A stretch of DNA of 5,541 nucleotides from Magnetovibrio sp. Lineage in GTDB: Bacteria; Pseudomonadota; Alphaproteobacteria; Rhodospirillales; Magnetovibrionaceae. Made by a program: the position numbers and the translations under genes. Under the pieces are notes generated by a model. That model did no database searches and had not been told where the DNA came from. It saw only the letters and a list, made by a program, of their open reading frames with translations. The number at the start of each line of letters is the position of its first letter. The first letter of the stretch is position 1. Positions 1-5,541 of this stretch are shown here, piece by piece. The DNA lies in contig JAESUA010000348.1 of NCBI GenBank assembly GCA_016763255.1, positions 1 through 5,541 of the forward strand. Direction: 5' to 3'.

Positions 1-12
1 GGGCCATTGATG

Positions 13-35
13 AGCCTTTCCCAGGGCCAAAGGCT
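13..35. repeat. Inverted repeat upstream of the transglycosylase gene
   Basis: AGCCTTT (13-19) and AAAGGCT (29-35) are perfect 7-base inverted copies around a 9-base loop. No T-tract follows on either strand, so this is not a convincing intrinsic terminator. It could be a leader hairpin or the 3' structure of a transcript entering from outside the window. The pairing is visible in the sequence; its function is unknown. Confidence 0.4.
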
Positions 36-38
36 GTG

Positions 39-67
39 GCACAAGTGAACACCTGAGATTCTTGTGC
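39..67. repeat. Inverted repeat abutting the first gene's ribosome binding site
   Basis: GCACAAG (39-45) and CTTGTGC (61-67) are perfect 7-base inverted copies with a 15-base loop. The 3' arm ends one base before the AGAGG ribosome binding site (68-72) of the gene starting at 79. As RNA, the hairpin would stack against the initiation region and might modulate translation. It could equally be an operator for a dimeric regulator, or chance. Confidence 0.35.
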
Positions 68-78
68 AGAGGTCATAA

Positions 79-1275
79 ATGCGTCACGCCATCGCCCTAG
101 TTGTTATCCTTGTATTTGCCCTTTCATCGCCCGTACAGGCGCAGGAGCAGTCCTTTAATGCGTGGCTGGGCGACTTGCGCGCCGACGCCCGTTCTAAGGG
201 CATTTCGGCGGCCACGCTGGAGGCCGCATTGACCGGCTTAGAGCCGATCCCACGGGTGATTGAGCTGGACCGTCGCCAGCCGGAATTCACCTGGACCTTT
301 CGCAAATACCAGGAAAAATTGGTCAACGACCAGCGCATCAAAACGGCTAAGAAAAAGCTCGCCGCCAATGCCAAGCTATTGAACGAGATCGGTAAAAAAT
401 ACGGTATTCATCCGCGTTTTCTGGTGGCCTTTTGGGGCCTTGAAACGGATTTTGGACGCTTGGCCGAAGGCTATTTCCCGACCATCGCGGCGTTAGCGAC
501 CCTGGCCCACGATGGGCGGCGTTCGAAGTTTTTTCGCGCTCAGTTGCTGGCGGCGCTCAAAATCATCGACCAAGGTCATATCTCGGTTGAACGCATGAAG
601 GGCTCGTGGGCCGGAGCCATGGGCCATTTTCAGTTCATTCCCACCACCTTTGACGCCTATGCCACCGATTATGACGGCGACGGCAAGATCGACATCTGGG
701 GCAATCAGGCTGACGCCTATGCTTCGGCCGCCAACTTTCTCACCAAATCGGGTTGGAAAGACGATGAGATTTGGGGCCGTGAGGTGGTATTGCCGGATGG
801 CTTTGATTTCAACTTAGCCCATATGAAGGTCAAAAAGACGTTAGCCCAGTGGCAGGCAATGGGCGTGCGCAAAGTGGGCGGGGTCAAGCTGCCCAGGGTC
901 GATATGCAAGCCAGCATCGTGGCGCCCGCCGGTGCACAAGGCCCGGCATTTCTGATTTACGGTAATTTCCGCACCATCATGGTGTGGAATCGTTCGATCT
1001 TTTATGCCCTGGCCGTCGGGCAGTTGGCCGATCGCATGGTCGGGCGGGCCAAATTCACCACCTTGGGGCCCAAGGGGGGCAGGGGCTTAAGCCATGCCGA
1101 GGGTAAAGATTTACAGCAACGCTTGACGGATATGGGATTTGATACCGGCGGCGTGGATGGCATTGTCGGGGCGAAAAGCCGCGAAGCAATCCGAAAGTTC
1201 CAGCGTGCCGCAGGTTTGGTGCCCGATGGTCATCCCTCGATGGATATGTTTGAACGCATTCGTAAAGGCCTTTAA
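79..1275 (+). CDS. Lytic murein transglycosylase, MltB/SLT_2 family with peptidoglycan-binding domain
   Basis: This 398-residue exported enzyme is predicted to cleave the MurNAc-GlcNAc bond of peptidoglycan in the periplasm, leaving 1,6-anhydro-MurNAc ends. Residues 1-21 look like a Sec signal peptide, with likely cleavage after VQA at 19-21. There is no lipobox cysteine, so unlike E. coli MltB it should be soluble. The SLT_2 catalytic domain spans about 25-325. The putative catalytic Glu122 lies in WGLETDFG (119-126), and the family signature GSWAGAMGHFQFIPTTF is at 175-191, with His183 where Gln is more usual. A YDGDGKIDIWG loop at 198-208 follows, as in MltB relatives. A PG_binding_1 domain covers about 337-395, with a GVDGIVGAKSREAIRKFQ core. 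Length and domain order match the alphaproteobacterial MltB_2 subgroup. The ATG is supported by AGAGG at 68-72, six bases upstream. It leads a cell-wall gene group with RlpA and a DD-carboxypeptidase downstream. Confidence 0.93.
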   Translation: MRHAIALVVILVFALSSPVQAQEQSFNAWLGDLRADARSKGISAATLEAALTGLEPIPRVIELDRRQPEFTWTFRKYQEKLVNDQRIKTAKKKLAANAKLLNEIGKKYGIHPRFLVAFWGLETDFGRLAEGYFPTIAALATLAHDGRRSKFFRAQLLAALKIIDQGHISVERMKGSWAGAMGHFQFIPTTFDAYATDYDGDGKIDIWGNQADAYASAANFLTKSGWKDDEIWGREVVLPDGFDFNLAHMKVKKTLAQWQAMGVRKVGGVKLPRVDMQASIVAPAGAQGPAFLIYGNFRTIMVWNRSIFYALAVGQLADRMVGRAKFTTLGPKGGRGLSHAEGKDLQQRLTDMGFDTGGVDGIVGAKSREAIRKFQRAAGLVPDGHPSMDMFERIRKGL

Positions 1276-1337
1276 GCCTGTTTACGTTTGAGAAAGCACT
1301 GGCGTGTCAGACTTAAAAAATTATTCGATTCTCAACT

Positions 1338-1343
1338 AGAGGG
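1338..1343 (+). promoter_or_regulatory. Ribosome binding site fixing the rlpA start at ATG 1348
   Basis: AGAGGG lies four bases before ATG 1348. The reading frame is also open upstream to a TTG at 1288, but that start has no recognisable Shine-Dalgarno sequence and would add 20 charged residues before the lipoprotein signal. The site therefore favours ATG 1348. Confidence 0.7.
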
Positions 1344-1347
1344 TTCC

Positions 1348-2349
1348 ATGCGCCCATTTCAATTTTTGCCAAAATTAAGCCTTATCGCGCTGACCGCTAT
1401 TTTAATGGTGGGCTGCGCGGAAACGAAGTTTGTGCTGCACACCGCCAAGCGCCTTGGTGAGACCACCAAATCGCAAGGGGCCTATAAGGTTGGCAAGCCT
1501 TATCAGATTCAAGGCCAGTGGTATTATCCTGGCGAAGACATGTCCTATGACCGCACCGGAATCGCGTCGTGGTACGGCCCCAATTTTCACGGCAAACCAA
1601 CCGCCAACGGCGAAGTATTTGACCAGTGGGAAGTGTCCGCCGCCCACAAAACCTTGCCGCTGCCGTCCATCGTGCGCGTCACCAACTTGGACAACGGTCG
1701 GTCCTTGGTGATTCGCATCAATGACCGCGGACCGTTTAAGCCTGGCCGGATCATCGACTTGTCGCGCCGCGCGGCGCAATTGTTGGGCTCCGAAAACGCA
1801 GGAACCGCCCAGGTGCGGGTGCAGATTTTAGCCAAAGAAAGCCGCCAAGCCAAACTCAACGCCATGTCGGGCAATCGCCAGTTGGCGTATTCGGATGCCC
1901 CGATTAAGGCCCAAAACGTGGCTTCAAAGCCGGTGACCAGCCAACCGCTGCCGGCCCCAACCTTGGCGAAGACCAGCTCAAATCTGTATGTCGAACCGGC
2001 CCCGCTCGAACCGCCTCCCCAACCCGCGCGCGTAATGCAAACAAAGATAACCGGGGCCCAGGTGGGCGATGTCTCACAAGGTGCGGTGCTGCCGATGCGC
2101 ATGTTTGTGCAAGCCGGGGCTTTTTCCAATCCTTACAATGCCGAGCAGGTGAAGGCGCGCTTAGATAGCCTTGGCACTGATCTGGGCAATGTCCGCATTA
2201 CGCCATTTTCCATGGGCGGAAAGGCGTTGTTTCGTGTGCGTGTCGGCCCCATCGGTGATGTCGCGCAAGCCGATGCCACCTTGGCCCAGGTGATTGAAGC
2301 CGGCTACGCAGGCGCGCGTACGGTGGTGGAAAAGAAAGTCACCAACTGA
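1348..2349 (+). CDS. rlpA: RlpA septal ring lytic transglycosylase lipoprotein with SPOR domain
   Basis: This 333-residue lipoprotein (numbered from ATG 1348) is predicted to act at the division septum on peptidoglycan stripped of stem peptides, helping daughter cells separate. Residues 1-22 are a lipoprotein signal with lipobox MVGC and acylated Cys23; Met at the -3 position is slightly off-consensus. The double-psi beta-barrel domain spans about 70-150. It keeps GIASWYG (71-77), NGEVFD with Glu89, AAHKTLP with His100, and RINDRGPF with Asp126. These match the residues implicated in catalysis in Pseudomonas aeruginosa RlpA. A Pro/Gln/Ala-rich linker (about 165-250) leads to a C-terminal SPOR domain (about 250-330) with FVQAGAF at its start and FRVRVGP near its middle; SPOR domains bind denuded glycan at the septum. 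The gene starts 72 bases after the upstream transglycosylase gene, so the two may share a transcript. The pairing with a DD-carboxypeptidase gene is functionally coherent, because carboxypeptidases help create substrate for amidases and RlpA. Confidence 0.94.
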   Translation: MRPFQFLPKLSLIALTAILMVGCAETKFVLHTAKRLGETTKSQGAYKVGKPYQIQGQWYYPGEDMSYDRTGIASWYGPNFHGKPTANGEVFDQWEVSAAHKTLPLPSIVRVTNLDNGRSLVIRINDRGPFKPGRIIDLSRRAAQLLGSENAGTAQVRVQILAKESRQAKLNAMSGNRQLAYSDAPIKAQNVASKPVTSQPLPAPTLAKTSSNLYVEPAPLEPPPQPARVMQTKITGAQVGDVSQGAVLPMRMFVQAGAFSNPYNAEQVKARLDSLGTDLGNVRITPFSMGGKALFRVRVGPIGDVAQADATLAQVIEAGYAGARTVVEKKVTN

Positions 2350-2469
2350 TACACCATAATGTTGGCGCTATTGAGGGCTATAGGGGGGCTATCCCTGAGG
2401 TTCGTAGGCGCGTAAAGTTCGCTTAATCAAGATCCGATTCCTCGTTTCTCCAGCCAAAAGACCTCATAT
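2350..2469. other. Intergenic gap between rlpA and the carboxypeptidase gene
   Basis: This 120-base gap has no supported gene, no clear terminator and no convincing -35/-10 pair. The only local pattern is a short direct repeat, GGGCTAT at 2375-2381 and 2386-2392, in a G-rich stretch. The downstream ATG at 2470 has only a weak purine run (AAAAGA, 2456-2461) as a ribosome binding site. Confidence 0.5.
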
Positions 2470-3633
2470 ATGCTTTTGCTTAATCATTTACGCCTCACCA
2501 TTTTTGCCACCGCCACCATGGGCGCGCTGGGTTTCATCCAACCGGCATCCGCGTTGGAAACCCCCGCCAGCCATGTGTATCTGGTCGATACCACGACCAA
2601 CACAGTGTTGATGAATAAAAAGGGCGATCAGTTGATGGCCCCCGCGTCCATGAGCAAGCTGATGACGCTCTACATGGTGTTTGAACGCCTGCAAGACGGT
2701 CGGTTGTCGTTGGATGATAAATTTTATGTGTCGGAAAACGCATGGCGCAAGGGCGGAGCGAAAACAGGTGGTTCAACCATGTTTTTGGAACCCAGCACAC
2801 GGGTGCGGGTCGAAGATTTGATCCGCGGCATCATCGTGCAATCGGGCAACGATGCCTGCATCGTGGTGGCCGAGGCCCTTTCGGGCAGTGAAGAGGCGTT
2901 CGCCGCCGAGATGACCGAAAAAGCCCGCGAATTGGGCATGATGGAGTCCATCTTCAAAAATTCCACCGGCTGGCCCGACCCCGAACACCGCATGTCTGCG
3001 CGTGATTTGGCCAAGCTGGCGCAACTCACCATCACTCAATTTCCCGAGTTCTATCACTATTATTCGGAAACCACGTTTATCTTCAACGGCATCAAACAAT
3101 CCAACCGCAACCCATTAATTTACAAAGACATGGGCGCGGATGGCTTGAAAACCGGTCATACCCAGGAAAGCGGCTACGGCTTGACCGCATCGGCGGTGCG
3201 CAAAGACCGCCGCTTGGTGTTGGTGGTCAACGGCTTGCCGTCGAAAAAACTCCGCTCGACGGAATCCGAACGGCTGATCGAATGGGGCTATCGCGAATTT
3301 GGCAATTACGAACTGTTCAAGGCCGGTGATGTGGTCACCGACGCCAATGTCTGGTTAGGGCAAAAGCCCAGTGTGTCCTTGGTAATCGAAAACGATTTGA
3401 CGCTGACCCTGCCCAAACGCGCCCGGCGCAAAATGAAGGTTAAAGCCACATTCGAAGGCCCATTGCCCGCACCCATTCTAAAGGGCCAGCGCCTCGGCAC
3501 GCTGACCATCACCGCACCGGATGTGGAGACACTGAAAATTGCGTTGCTGGCTGGCGATGACGTTATTCAATTGGGTCTGGTCGGACGCCTTGGCGCGGCA
3601 TTGGATTACATCCTTTGGGGCAGCTCAAACTGA
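2470..3633 (+). CDS. D-alanyl-D-alanine carboxypeptidase, PBP5/6 (DacA/DacC) family
   Basis: This 387-residue penicillin-binding protein is predicted to remove the terminal D-Ala from pentapeptide stems on the periplasmic face, which limits cross-linking. A signal peptide occupies residues 1-28, with likely cleavage after ASA (26-28). The peptidase S11 domain (about 30-270) has all three active-site motifs: S60-M-S-K63 with nucleophile Ser60 and general base Lys63, SGN at 125-127, and KTG at 227-229 in GADGLKTGHT. A PBP5 C-terminal beta-sandwich domain follows (about 280-370). The last residues (about 365-384, VIQLGLVGRLGAALDYILWG) resemble the amphipathic helix that anchors PBP5-type enzymes to the membrane. 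Length is normal for the family. In many alphaproteobacteria this gene directly precedes tmk; here an AT-rich 987-base segment separates them. Sub-typing as DacA, DacC or DacF is not possible from the sequence alone, so no symbol is assigned. Confidence 0.95.
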   Translation: MLLLNHLRLTIFATATMGALGFIQPASALETPASHVYLVDTTTNTVLMNKKGDQLMAPASMSKLMTLYMVFERLQDGRLSLDDKFYVSENAWRKGGAKTGGSTMFLEPSTRVRVEDLIRGIIVQSGNDACIVVAEALSGSEEAFAAEMTEKARELGMMESIFKNSTGWPDPEHRMSARDLAKLAQLTITQFPEFYHYYSETTFIFNGIKQSNRNPLIYKDMGADGLKTGHTQESGYGLTASAVRKDRRLVLVVNGLPSKKLRSTESERLIEWGYREFGNYELFKAGDVVTDANVWLGQKPSVSLVIENDLTLTLPKRARRKMKVKATFEGPLPAPILKGQRLGTLTITAPDVETLKIALLAGDDVIQLGLVGRLGAALDYILWGSSN

Positions 3634-3650
3634 CCATAACAATATTTTGT

Positions 3651-3730
3651 TCCACAAGGCTGTGGATATCGGGGATAATTACTACACCAACACCAGATTC
3701 AAGTGGATAAACGCGGCTTTTTGTGGATAC
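3651..3730. promoter_or_regulatory. Cluster of DnaA-box-like 9-mers
   Basis: Compared with TGTGGATAA (the reverse complement of the DnaA box TTATCCACA), there are one-mismatch copies at 3661-3669 (TGTGGATAT), 3702-3710 (AGTGGATAA) and 3722-3730 (TGTGGATAC). A two-mismatch copy lies at 3670-3678. All are in the same orientation. An opposing partial copy (TGTTCCACA, 3648-3656) pairs with the first as a hairpin, TCCACA-AGGC-TGTGGA (3651-3666). Spacings of 41 and 20 bases approximate four and two helical turns. The segment is AT-rich. It could be a DnaA-responsive control region, a relic of a plasmid or phage origin, or chance. The canonical 9-mer is not present. Confidence 0.35.
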
Positions 3731-3807
3731 CTACAAATGAGTTTCATGGAAGACCTTGCTCTTGAGTGATAGTGTGCGTTTTTTAGGTGTAAGGGTAATC
3801 AAGTAAA

Positions 3808-4461
3808 ATGTTCATCGCAATCGACGGCATTGATGGAGCGGGTAAGACAACGCTCGGTAAGCGACTAGCTGAAATGCTAGGAGCGAATGACGTTGTTCTA
3901 ACCAAAGAGCCAACTGACAATTCAAAATGGGGCCAGCGATTGCGTAAGGCTGCAGTTGAAGGGCGATTACCCCCAGATCAAGAGCTCGAATACTTTCGAC
4001 AAGATCGACAGCATCACATCTGCAACACAATTTCTCCGGCATTAGAGAAAGGGAAAATTGTTATTAGTGATCGCTATGTGGATTCAACATTAGCATTTCA
4101 GGCTCAAAATCCTAATGAGGCTAACAAGCTCTTTGAGAACCTTGTTGGCGAAATACTTGTTCCCGATGTTACATTTATATTGTTATGCCCTGTTGAGATT
4201 GGGCTGGATCGAGTTCGAAAAAGAGATAATGATAATTTAACTCAGTTCGAGAAAGTTGACGTTTTAAATAGAGCTGAGAAAATATATGCTTCTCGAAAAG
4301 GTGAGAATTATGCACTTATTGATGCGTCGATTAGTGTCGAGGAAACATTAGGTCAGGCTATAAATGTCCTGAAAATAAAGTTCTCATCAAATGAGATTAT
4401 CAAAAGAGCAATTTCTCGATGCGATGATGTATTTGCGAATGAAGCACGTGCTATCTACTAA
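3808..4461 (+). CDS. Second, laterally acquired dTMP-kinase-like nucleotide kinase
   Basis: This 217-residue P-loop kinase is predicted to phosphorylate dTMP, or a related dNMP, to the diphosphate in the cytoplasm. The Walker A motif is G7-IDGA-G12-K13-T14, with Asp9 at the position of the E. coli Glu12 acid. EPT (34-36) replaces the usual bacterial EPGG, a form I associate with archaeal-type and divergent Tmk proteins. FRQDRQHH (63-70) holds Phe63 and Arg67, aligned by eye with E. coli Phe74 and Arg78 of the thymidine site. The DRYVDSTLAFQ motif (88-98) is the Tmk DRx4SxAYQ signature, and a basic lid, RVRKRDNDN, lies at 135-143. Length matches Tmk, although the last 25 or so residues look like an extra polar tail. 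Codon use differs from its neighbours: AGA at Arg139, Arg155 and Arg200, ATA at five Ile, and many TTA. AAGGG (3791-3795) lies 12 bases before the ATG, which is a long spacing. All visible active-site motifs are intact, so the gene is probably functional. Another dNMP specificity is possible. Confidence 0.85.
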   Translation: MFIAIDGIDGAGKTTLGKRLAEMLGANDVVLTKEPTDNSKWGQRLRKAAVEGRLPPDQELEYFRQDRQHHICNTISPALEKGKIVISDRYVDSTLAFQAQNPNEANKLFENLVGEILVPDVTFILLCPVEIGLDRVRKRDNDNLTQFEKVDVLNRAEKIYASRKGENYALIDASISVEETLGQAINVLKIKFSSNEIIKRAISRCDDVFANEARAIY

Positions 4462-4530
4462 TTTTGTTTTGTAGTGAATTGTTTTTTTCTTGTTGATGTA
4501 AACAGCACAGTTCATTCCTCTTCAATGTTT

Positions 4531-4590
4531 AGTGACATTGCTCCCAACCTTAAGGTTTGTCACTGCTGACTATATCTAGCAGTGCTCAGC
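4531..4590. promoter_or_regulatory. Overlapping inverted repeats in the tmk leader (candidate attenuator or protein-binding site)
   Basis: AGTGACA (4531-4537) pairs perfectly with TGTCACT (4558-4564). CACTGCT (4561-4567) pairs perfectly with AGCAGTG (4578-4584). GCTGA (4565-4569) can alternatively pair with TCAGC (4586-4590). The first two stems share CACT at 4561-4564, so they cannot both form. A perfect 12-base palindrome, AACCTTAAGGTT (4546-4557), sits in the loop of the first stem. The array ends 30 bases before the tmk start. No T-tract follows, so it is not a standard intrinsic terminator. It may be an RNA switch, an operator, or an element end. Confidence 0.4.
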
Positions 4591-4607
4591 TATTAACCAA
4601 TCATATC

Positions 4608-4615
4608 AAAGGAAG
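4608..4615 (+). promoter_or_regulatory. Strong Shine-Dalgarno of resident tmk
   Basis: AAAGGAAG lies five bases before ATG 4621 and supports that start. It is the strongest ribosome binding site in the window, which suggests that the resident tmk is still translated efficiently despite the inserted DNA upstream. Confidence 0.7.
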
Positions 4616-4620
4616 ATCGG

Positions 4621-5268
4621 ATGGCGCGGGGGCGTTTTATCACGTTGGAGGGGGGCGAAGATGTTGGCAAGTCCACACAAATTCGTCTTCTGAAGGACGC
4701 CCTCGAAGGGGCGGGGGTGACCGTGGTCACCACCCGTGAGCCCGGTGGTTCCCCGGGTGGCGAGGAAATCCGCACCCTTTTGGTCAATGGTGACACCCAT
4801 AAATGGGAGCCGTTAACCGAAGCTTTGTTAAACTACGCCGCGCGTCACGAACACCTGGAAAAAGTCATCCTGCCGGCGTTGAATGCTGGCACCTGGGTTT
4901 TGTGCGACCGCTTTGCCGATTCCACCATGGCCTATCAAGGTTACGGCCATGGCATGAACCGCGAAGTCATCCGCCGCCTGCACCGTTTGATCGTCGGCGA
5001 TATTGCGCCGGATCTCACCTTGATCCTCGACATGCCGGTGGAATCTGGTCTGGCGCGCGCGGGGGTGCGTGAAGCACATGATGGTCAAGGCGAAGACCGA
5101 TATGAACGCATGGGCCATGATTTCCACAATCGTTTGCGCCAGGGTTTTTTGGACATCGCCAAAAAGGATACGGTGCGCTACGAGGTGATCGATGCCAGCG
5201 GCGATATCGGCGCGGTGGCAATGGCCATCCATGAGACCGTCGCGACCCGCATGAAGGTGGCGTTCTGA
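4621..5268 (+). CDS. tmk: Thymidylate kinase (resident dTMP kinase)
   Basis: This 215-residue cytoplasmic enzyme converts dTMP and ATP to dTDP, the step both thymidine pathways need to reach dTTP. The Walker A motif is G11-GEDV-G16-K17-S18, and TREPGG (38-43) matches the family. DRFADSTMAYQ (96-106) is the Tmk signature, and the Arg-rich lid is at about 145-165 (RAGVREAHDGQGEDRYER). The lack of a basic residue in the P-loop combined with arginines in the lid fits the type II, E. coli-like mechanism. One oddity is that the segment aligned with E. coli LMFYAAR reads LLNYAAR. This puts Asn71 at the thymine-stacking Phe74 position, while Arg75 matches Arg78. GC is about 58% over 4861-5160, as expected for the host. 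The stop codon is one base from the holB start, so the two genes are probably translationally coupled, a standard arrangement. In the host operon it would normally follow the carboxypeptidase gene more closely. Confidence 0.96.
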   Translation: MARGRFITLEGGEDVGKSTQIRLLKDALEGAGVTVVTTREPGGSPGGEEIRTLLVNGDTHKWEPLTEALLNYAARHEHLEKVILPALNAGTWVLCDRFADSTMAYQGYGHGMNREVIRRLHRLIVGDIAPDLTLILDMPVESGLARAGVREAHDGQGEDRYERMGHDFHNRLRQGFLDIAKKDTVRYEVIDASGDIGAVAMAIHETVATRMKVAF

Positions 5269-5269
5269 T

Positions 5270-5541
5270 ATGTTTGAAGACGACATCGATCCCGAAAATT
5301 GGCCGCCCAAGCCCATCGCCAATACTCAGTTGCAGGGCCATGATGAGGCCGAGCAGGTGTTGCTCGATGCTTATAATTCCAGACGTTTGCACCATGCGTG
5401 GCTGATCACCGGGCCCAAGGGCATCGGCAAGGCCACCTTGGCGCATCGTTTTGCTCGTTTCATCTTGGCCACCGGCAAAAAAGCTGATGGCCCAAGCCTG
5501 TTTGGCGATGCATTGCCCGCCGAAGATCCCACCAGTTTGCA
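5270..5541 (+). CDS. holB: DNA polymerase III delta' subunit, N-terminal part (cut by window end)
   Basis: Ninety complete codons are visible before the window ends. The delta' subunit is part of the clamp-loader complex that opens the beta sliding clamp and places it on DNA at the replication fork. The visible part begins with about 20 residues rich in acidic residues and Pro. Then comes the typical AAA+ clamp-loader entry, LQGHDEAEQVLLDAY (21-35), and HHAWLITGPKGIGKATLA (41-58). The Walker A-like G48-PKGI-G53-K54-A55-T56 is better preserved than in E. coli delta', as is common in alphaproteobacteria. The start at 5270 follows the tmk stop by one base, with GGTGG (5256-5260) inside tmk as a likely ribosome binding site. 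The zinc-binding and C-terminal domains lie beyond the window. DnaX would also have this motif, but position after tmk identifies holB. Confidence 0.92.
   Translation, partial: MFEDDIDPENWPPKPIANTQLQGHDEAEQVLLDAYNSRRLHHAWLITGPKGIGKATLAHRFARFILATGKKADGPSLFGDALPAEDPTSL

Larger units (their letters stand above)
3634..4620. mobile_element. AT-rich inserted segment (putative one-gene genomic islet) between dac and tmk
   Basis: The 987 bases between the carboxypeptidase stop and the resident tmk start are distinct from their surroundings. Hand-counted GC is about 40% over 3634-3807, 40% over 3841-4440 and 36% over 4462-4620, against about 58% over 4861-5160. The segment carries a second thymidylate-kinase-like gene inside a gene order that is normally contiguous in alphaproteobacteria. 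No transposase, integrase, tRNA or clear terminal inverted repeats are visible, so the mechanism of entry is unknown and the exact ends are not defined. The last 35 or so bases, with the tmk Shine-Dalgarno, probably belong to the host. The composition is observed; acquisition by transfer is inferred. Confidence 0.6.

Noticed and set aside
3..56. Possible C-terminal tail of an upstream gene ending at TGA 54-56
   Set aside because: The frame is open for 17 codons (ending ...AVAQVNT), but this is too short to recognise and another frame is also open to 46. It overlaps the inverted repeats, so it was not called.
1288..1347. Upstream TTG start for rlpA adding 20 residues
   Set aside because: It would place a charged extension before the lipoprotein signal. 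ATG 1348 has a good AGAGGG site and gives a normal 22-residue signal.
1402..2129. Long open frames on the - strand (125 and 180 codons) opposite rlpA
   Set aside because: They mirror the RlpA coding sequence, whose DPBB and SPOR motifs are unambiguous. The reverse translations are low-complexity with no domain features, as is usual opposite GC-rich genes.
3539..3769. 76-codon open frame on the + strand overlapping the carboxypeptidase 3' end
   Set aside because: Its first 95 bases lie out of frame inside a well-supported gene. It has no ribosome binding site, and the encoded peptide resembles no family I recognise. The DnaA-box-like repeats occupy its second half.
4455..4488. Intrinsic terminator after the foreign kinase gene
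   Set aside because: There is a seven-T run at 4482-4488, but only a 4-bp AT-rich stem (ACTA/TAGT) upstream of it, and six bases separate the two. This is too weak to call.
3634..4620. IS element or integrase-bearing prophage remnant
   Set aside because: No transposase or integrase motifs, terminal inverted repeats or tRNA gene are visible. The only protein is an intact kinase.
4828..5322. 164-codon open frame on the - strand opposite tmk and the start of holB
   Set aside because: It spans two well-supported sense genes and has no ribosome binding site or recognisable motif.

Overview
The window reads as a chromosomal segment of an alphaproteobacterium, probably a Rhodospirillales-like lineage with moderate GC. 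The evidence is the gene order: MltB-type lytic transglycosylase, RlpA, D-Ala-D-Ala carboxypeptidase, thymidylate kinase, then the delta' subunit of DNA polymerase III. This is a familiar alphaproteobacterial order, and the proteins carry family-typical motifs. All six genes lie on the + strand. The lineage call is inferred from synteny and motif style, not from a database search.

Positions 1-3633 form a cell-wall block. It encodes an exported lytic transglycosylase with a C-terminal peptidoglycan-binding domain, an RlpA lipoprotein with a DPBB catalytic domain and a SPOR domain, and a PBP5/6-type DD-carboxypeptidase. Together they trim stem peptides and cleave glycan strands during wall growth and daughter-cell separation. 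Positions 4621 to the end form a DNA-precursor and replication block: tmk, then holB after a single base, with holB cut by the window edge.

The unusual part is 3634-4620, between the carboxypeptidase gene and tmk. It is AT-rich: a hand count gives about 40% GC over 3841-4440 and 36-40% in the flanks, against about 58% over 4861-5160 in tmk. It carries a second, complete thymidylate-kinase-like gene of a different subtype, with EPT in place of EPGG and a DRxxH substrate motif. This gene sits directly upstream of the resident tmk. Its codon use (AGA, ATA, TTA) and base composition point to lateral acquisition. The 5' flank holds three or four near-matches to the DnaA box at roughly helical spacing. 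The 3' flank, which is now the leader of the resident tmk, holds overlapping perfect inverted repeats that could form mutually exclusive hairpins. The resident Tmk also has Asn where E. coli Tmk has its thymine-stacking Phe74, while the acquired copy keeps Phe.

No rRNA, tRNA, CRISPR array, transposase or integrase was found. The best candidate for something new is this one-gene foreign island that places an extra nucleotide kinase inside a conserved replication operon.
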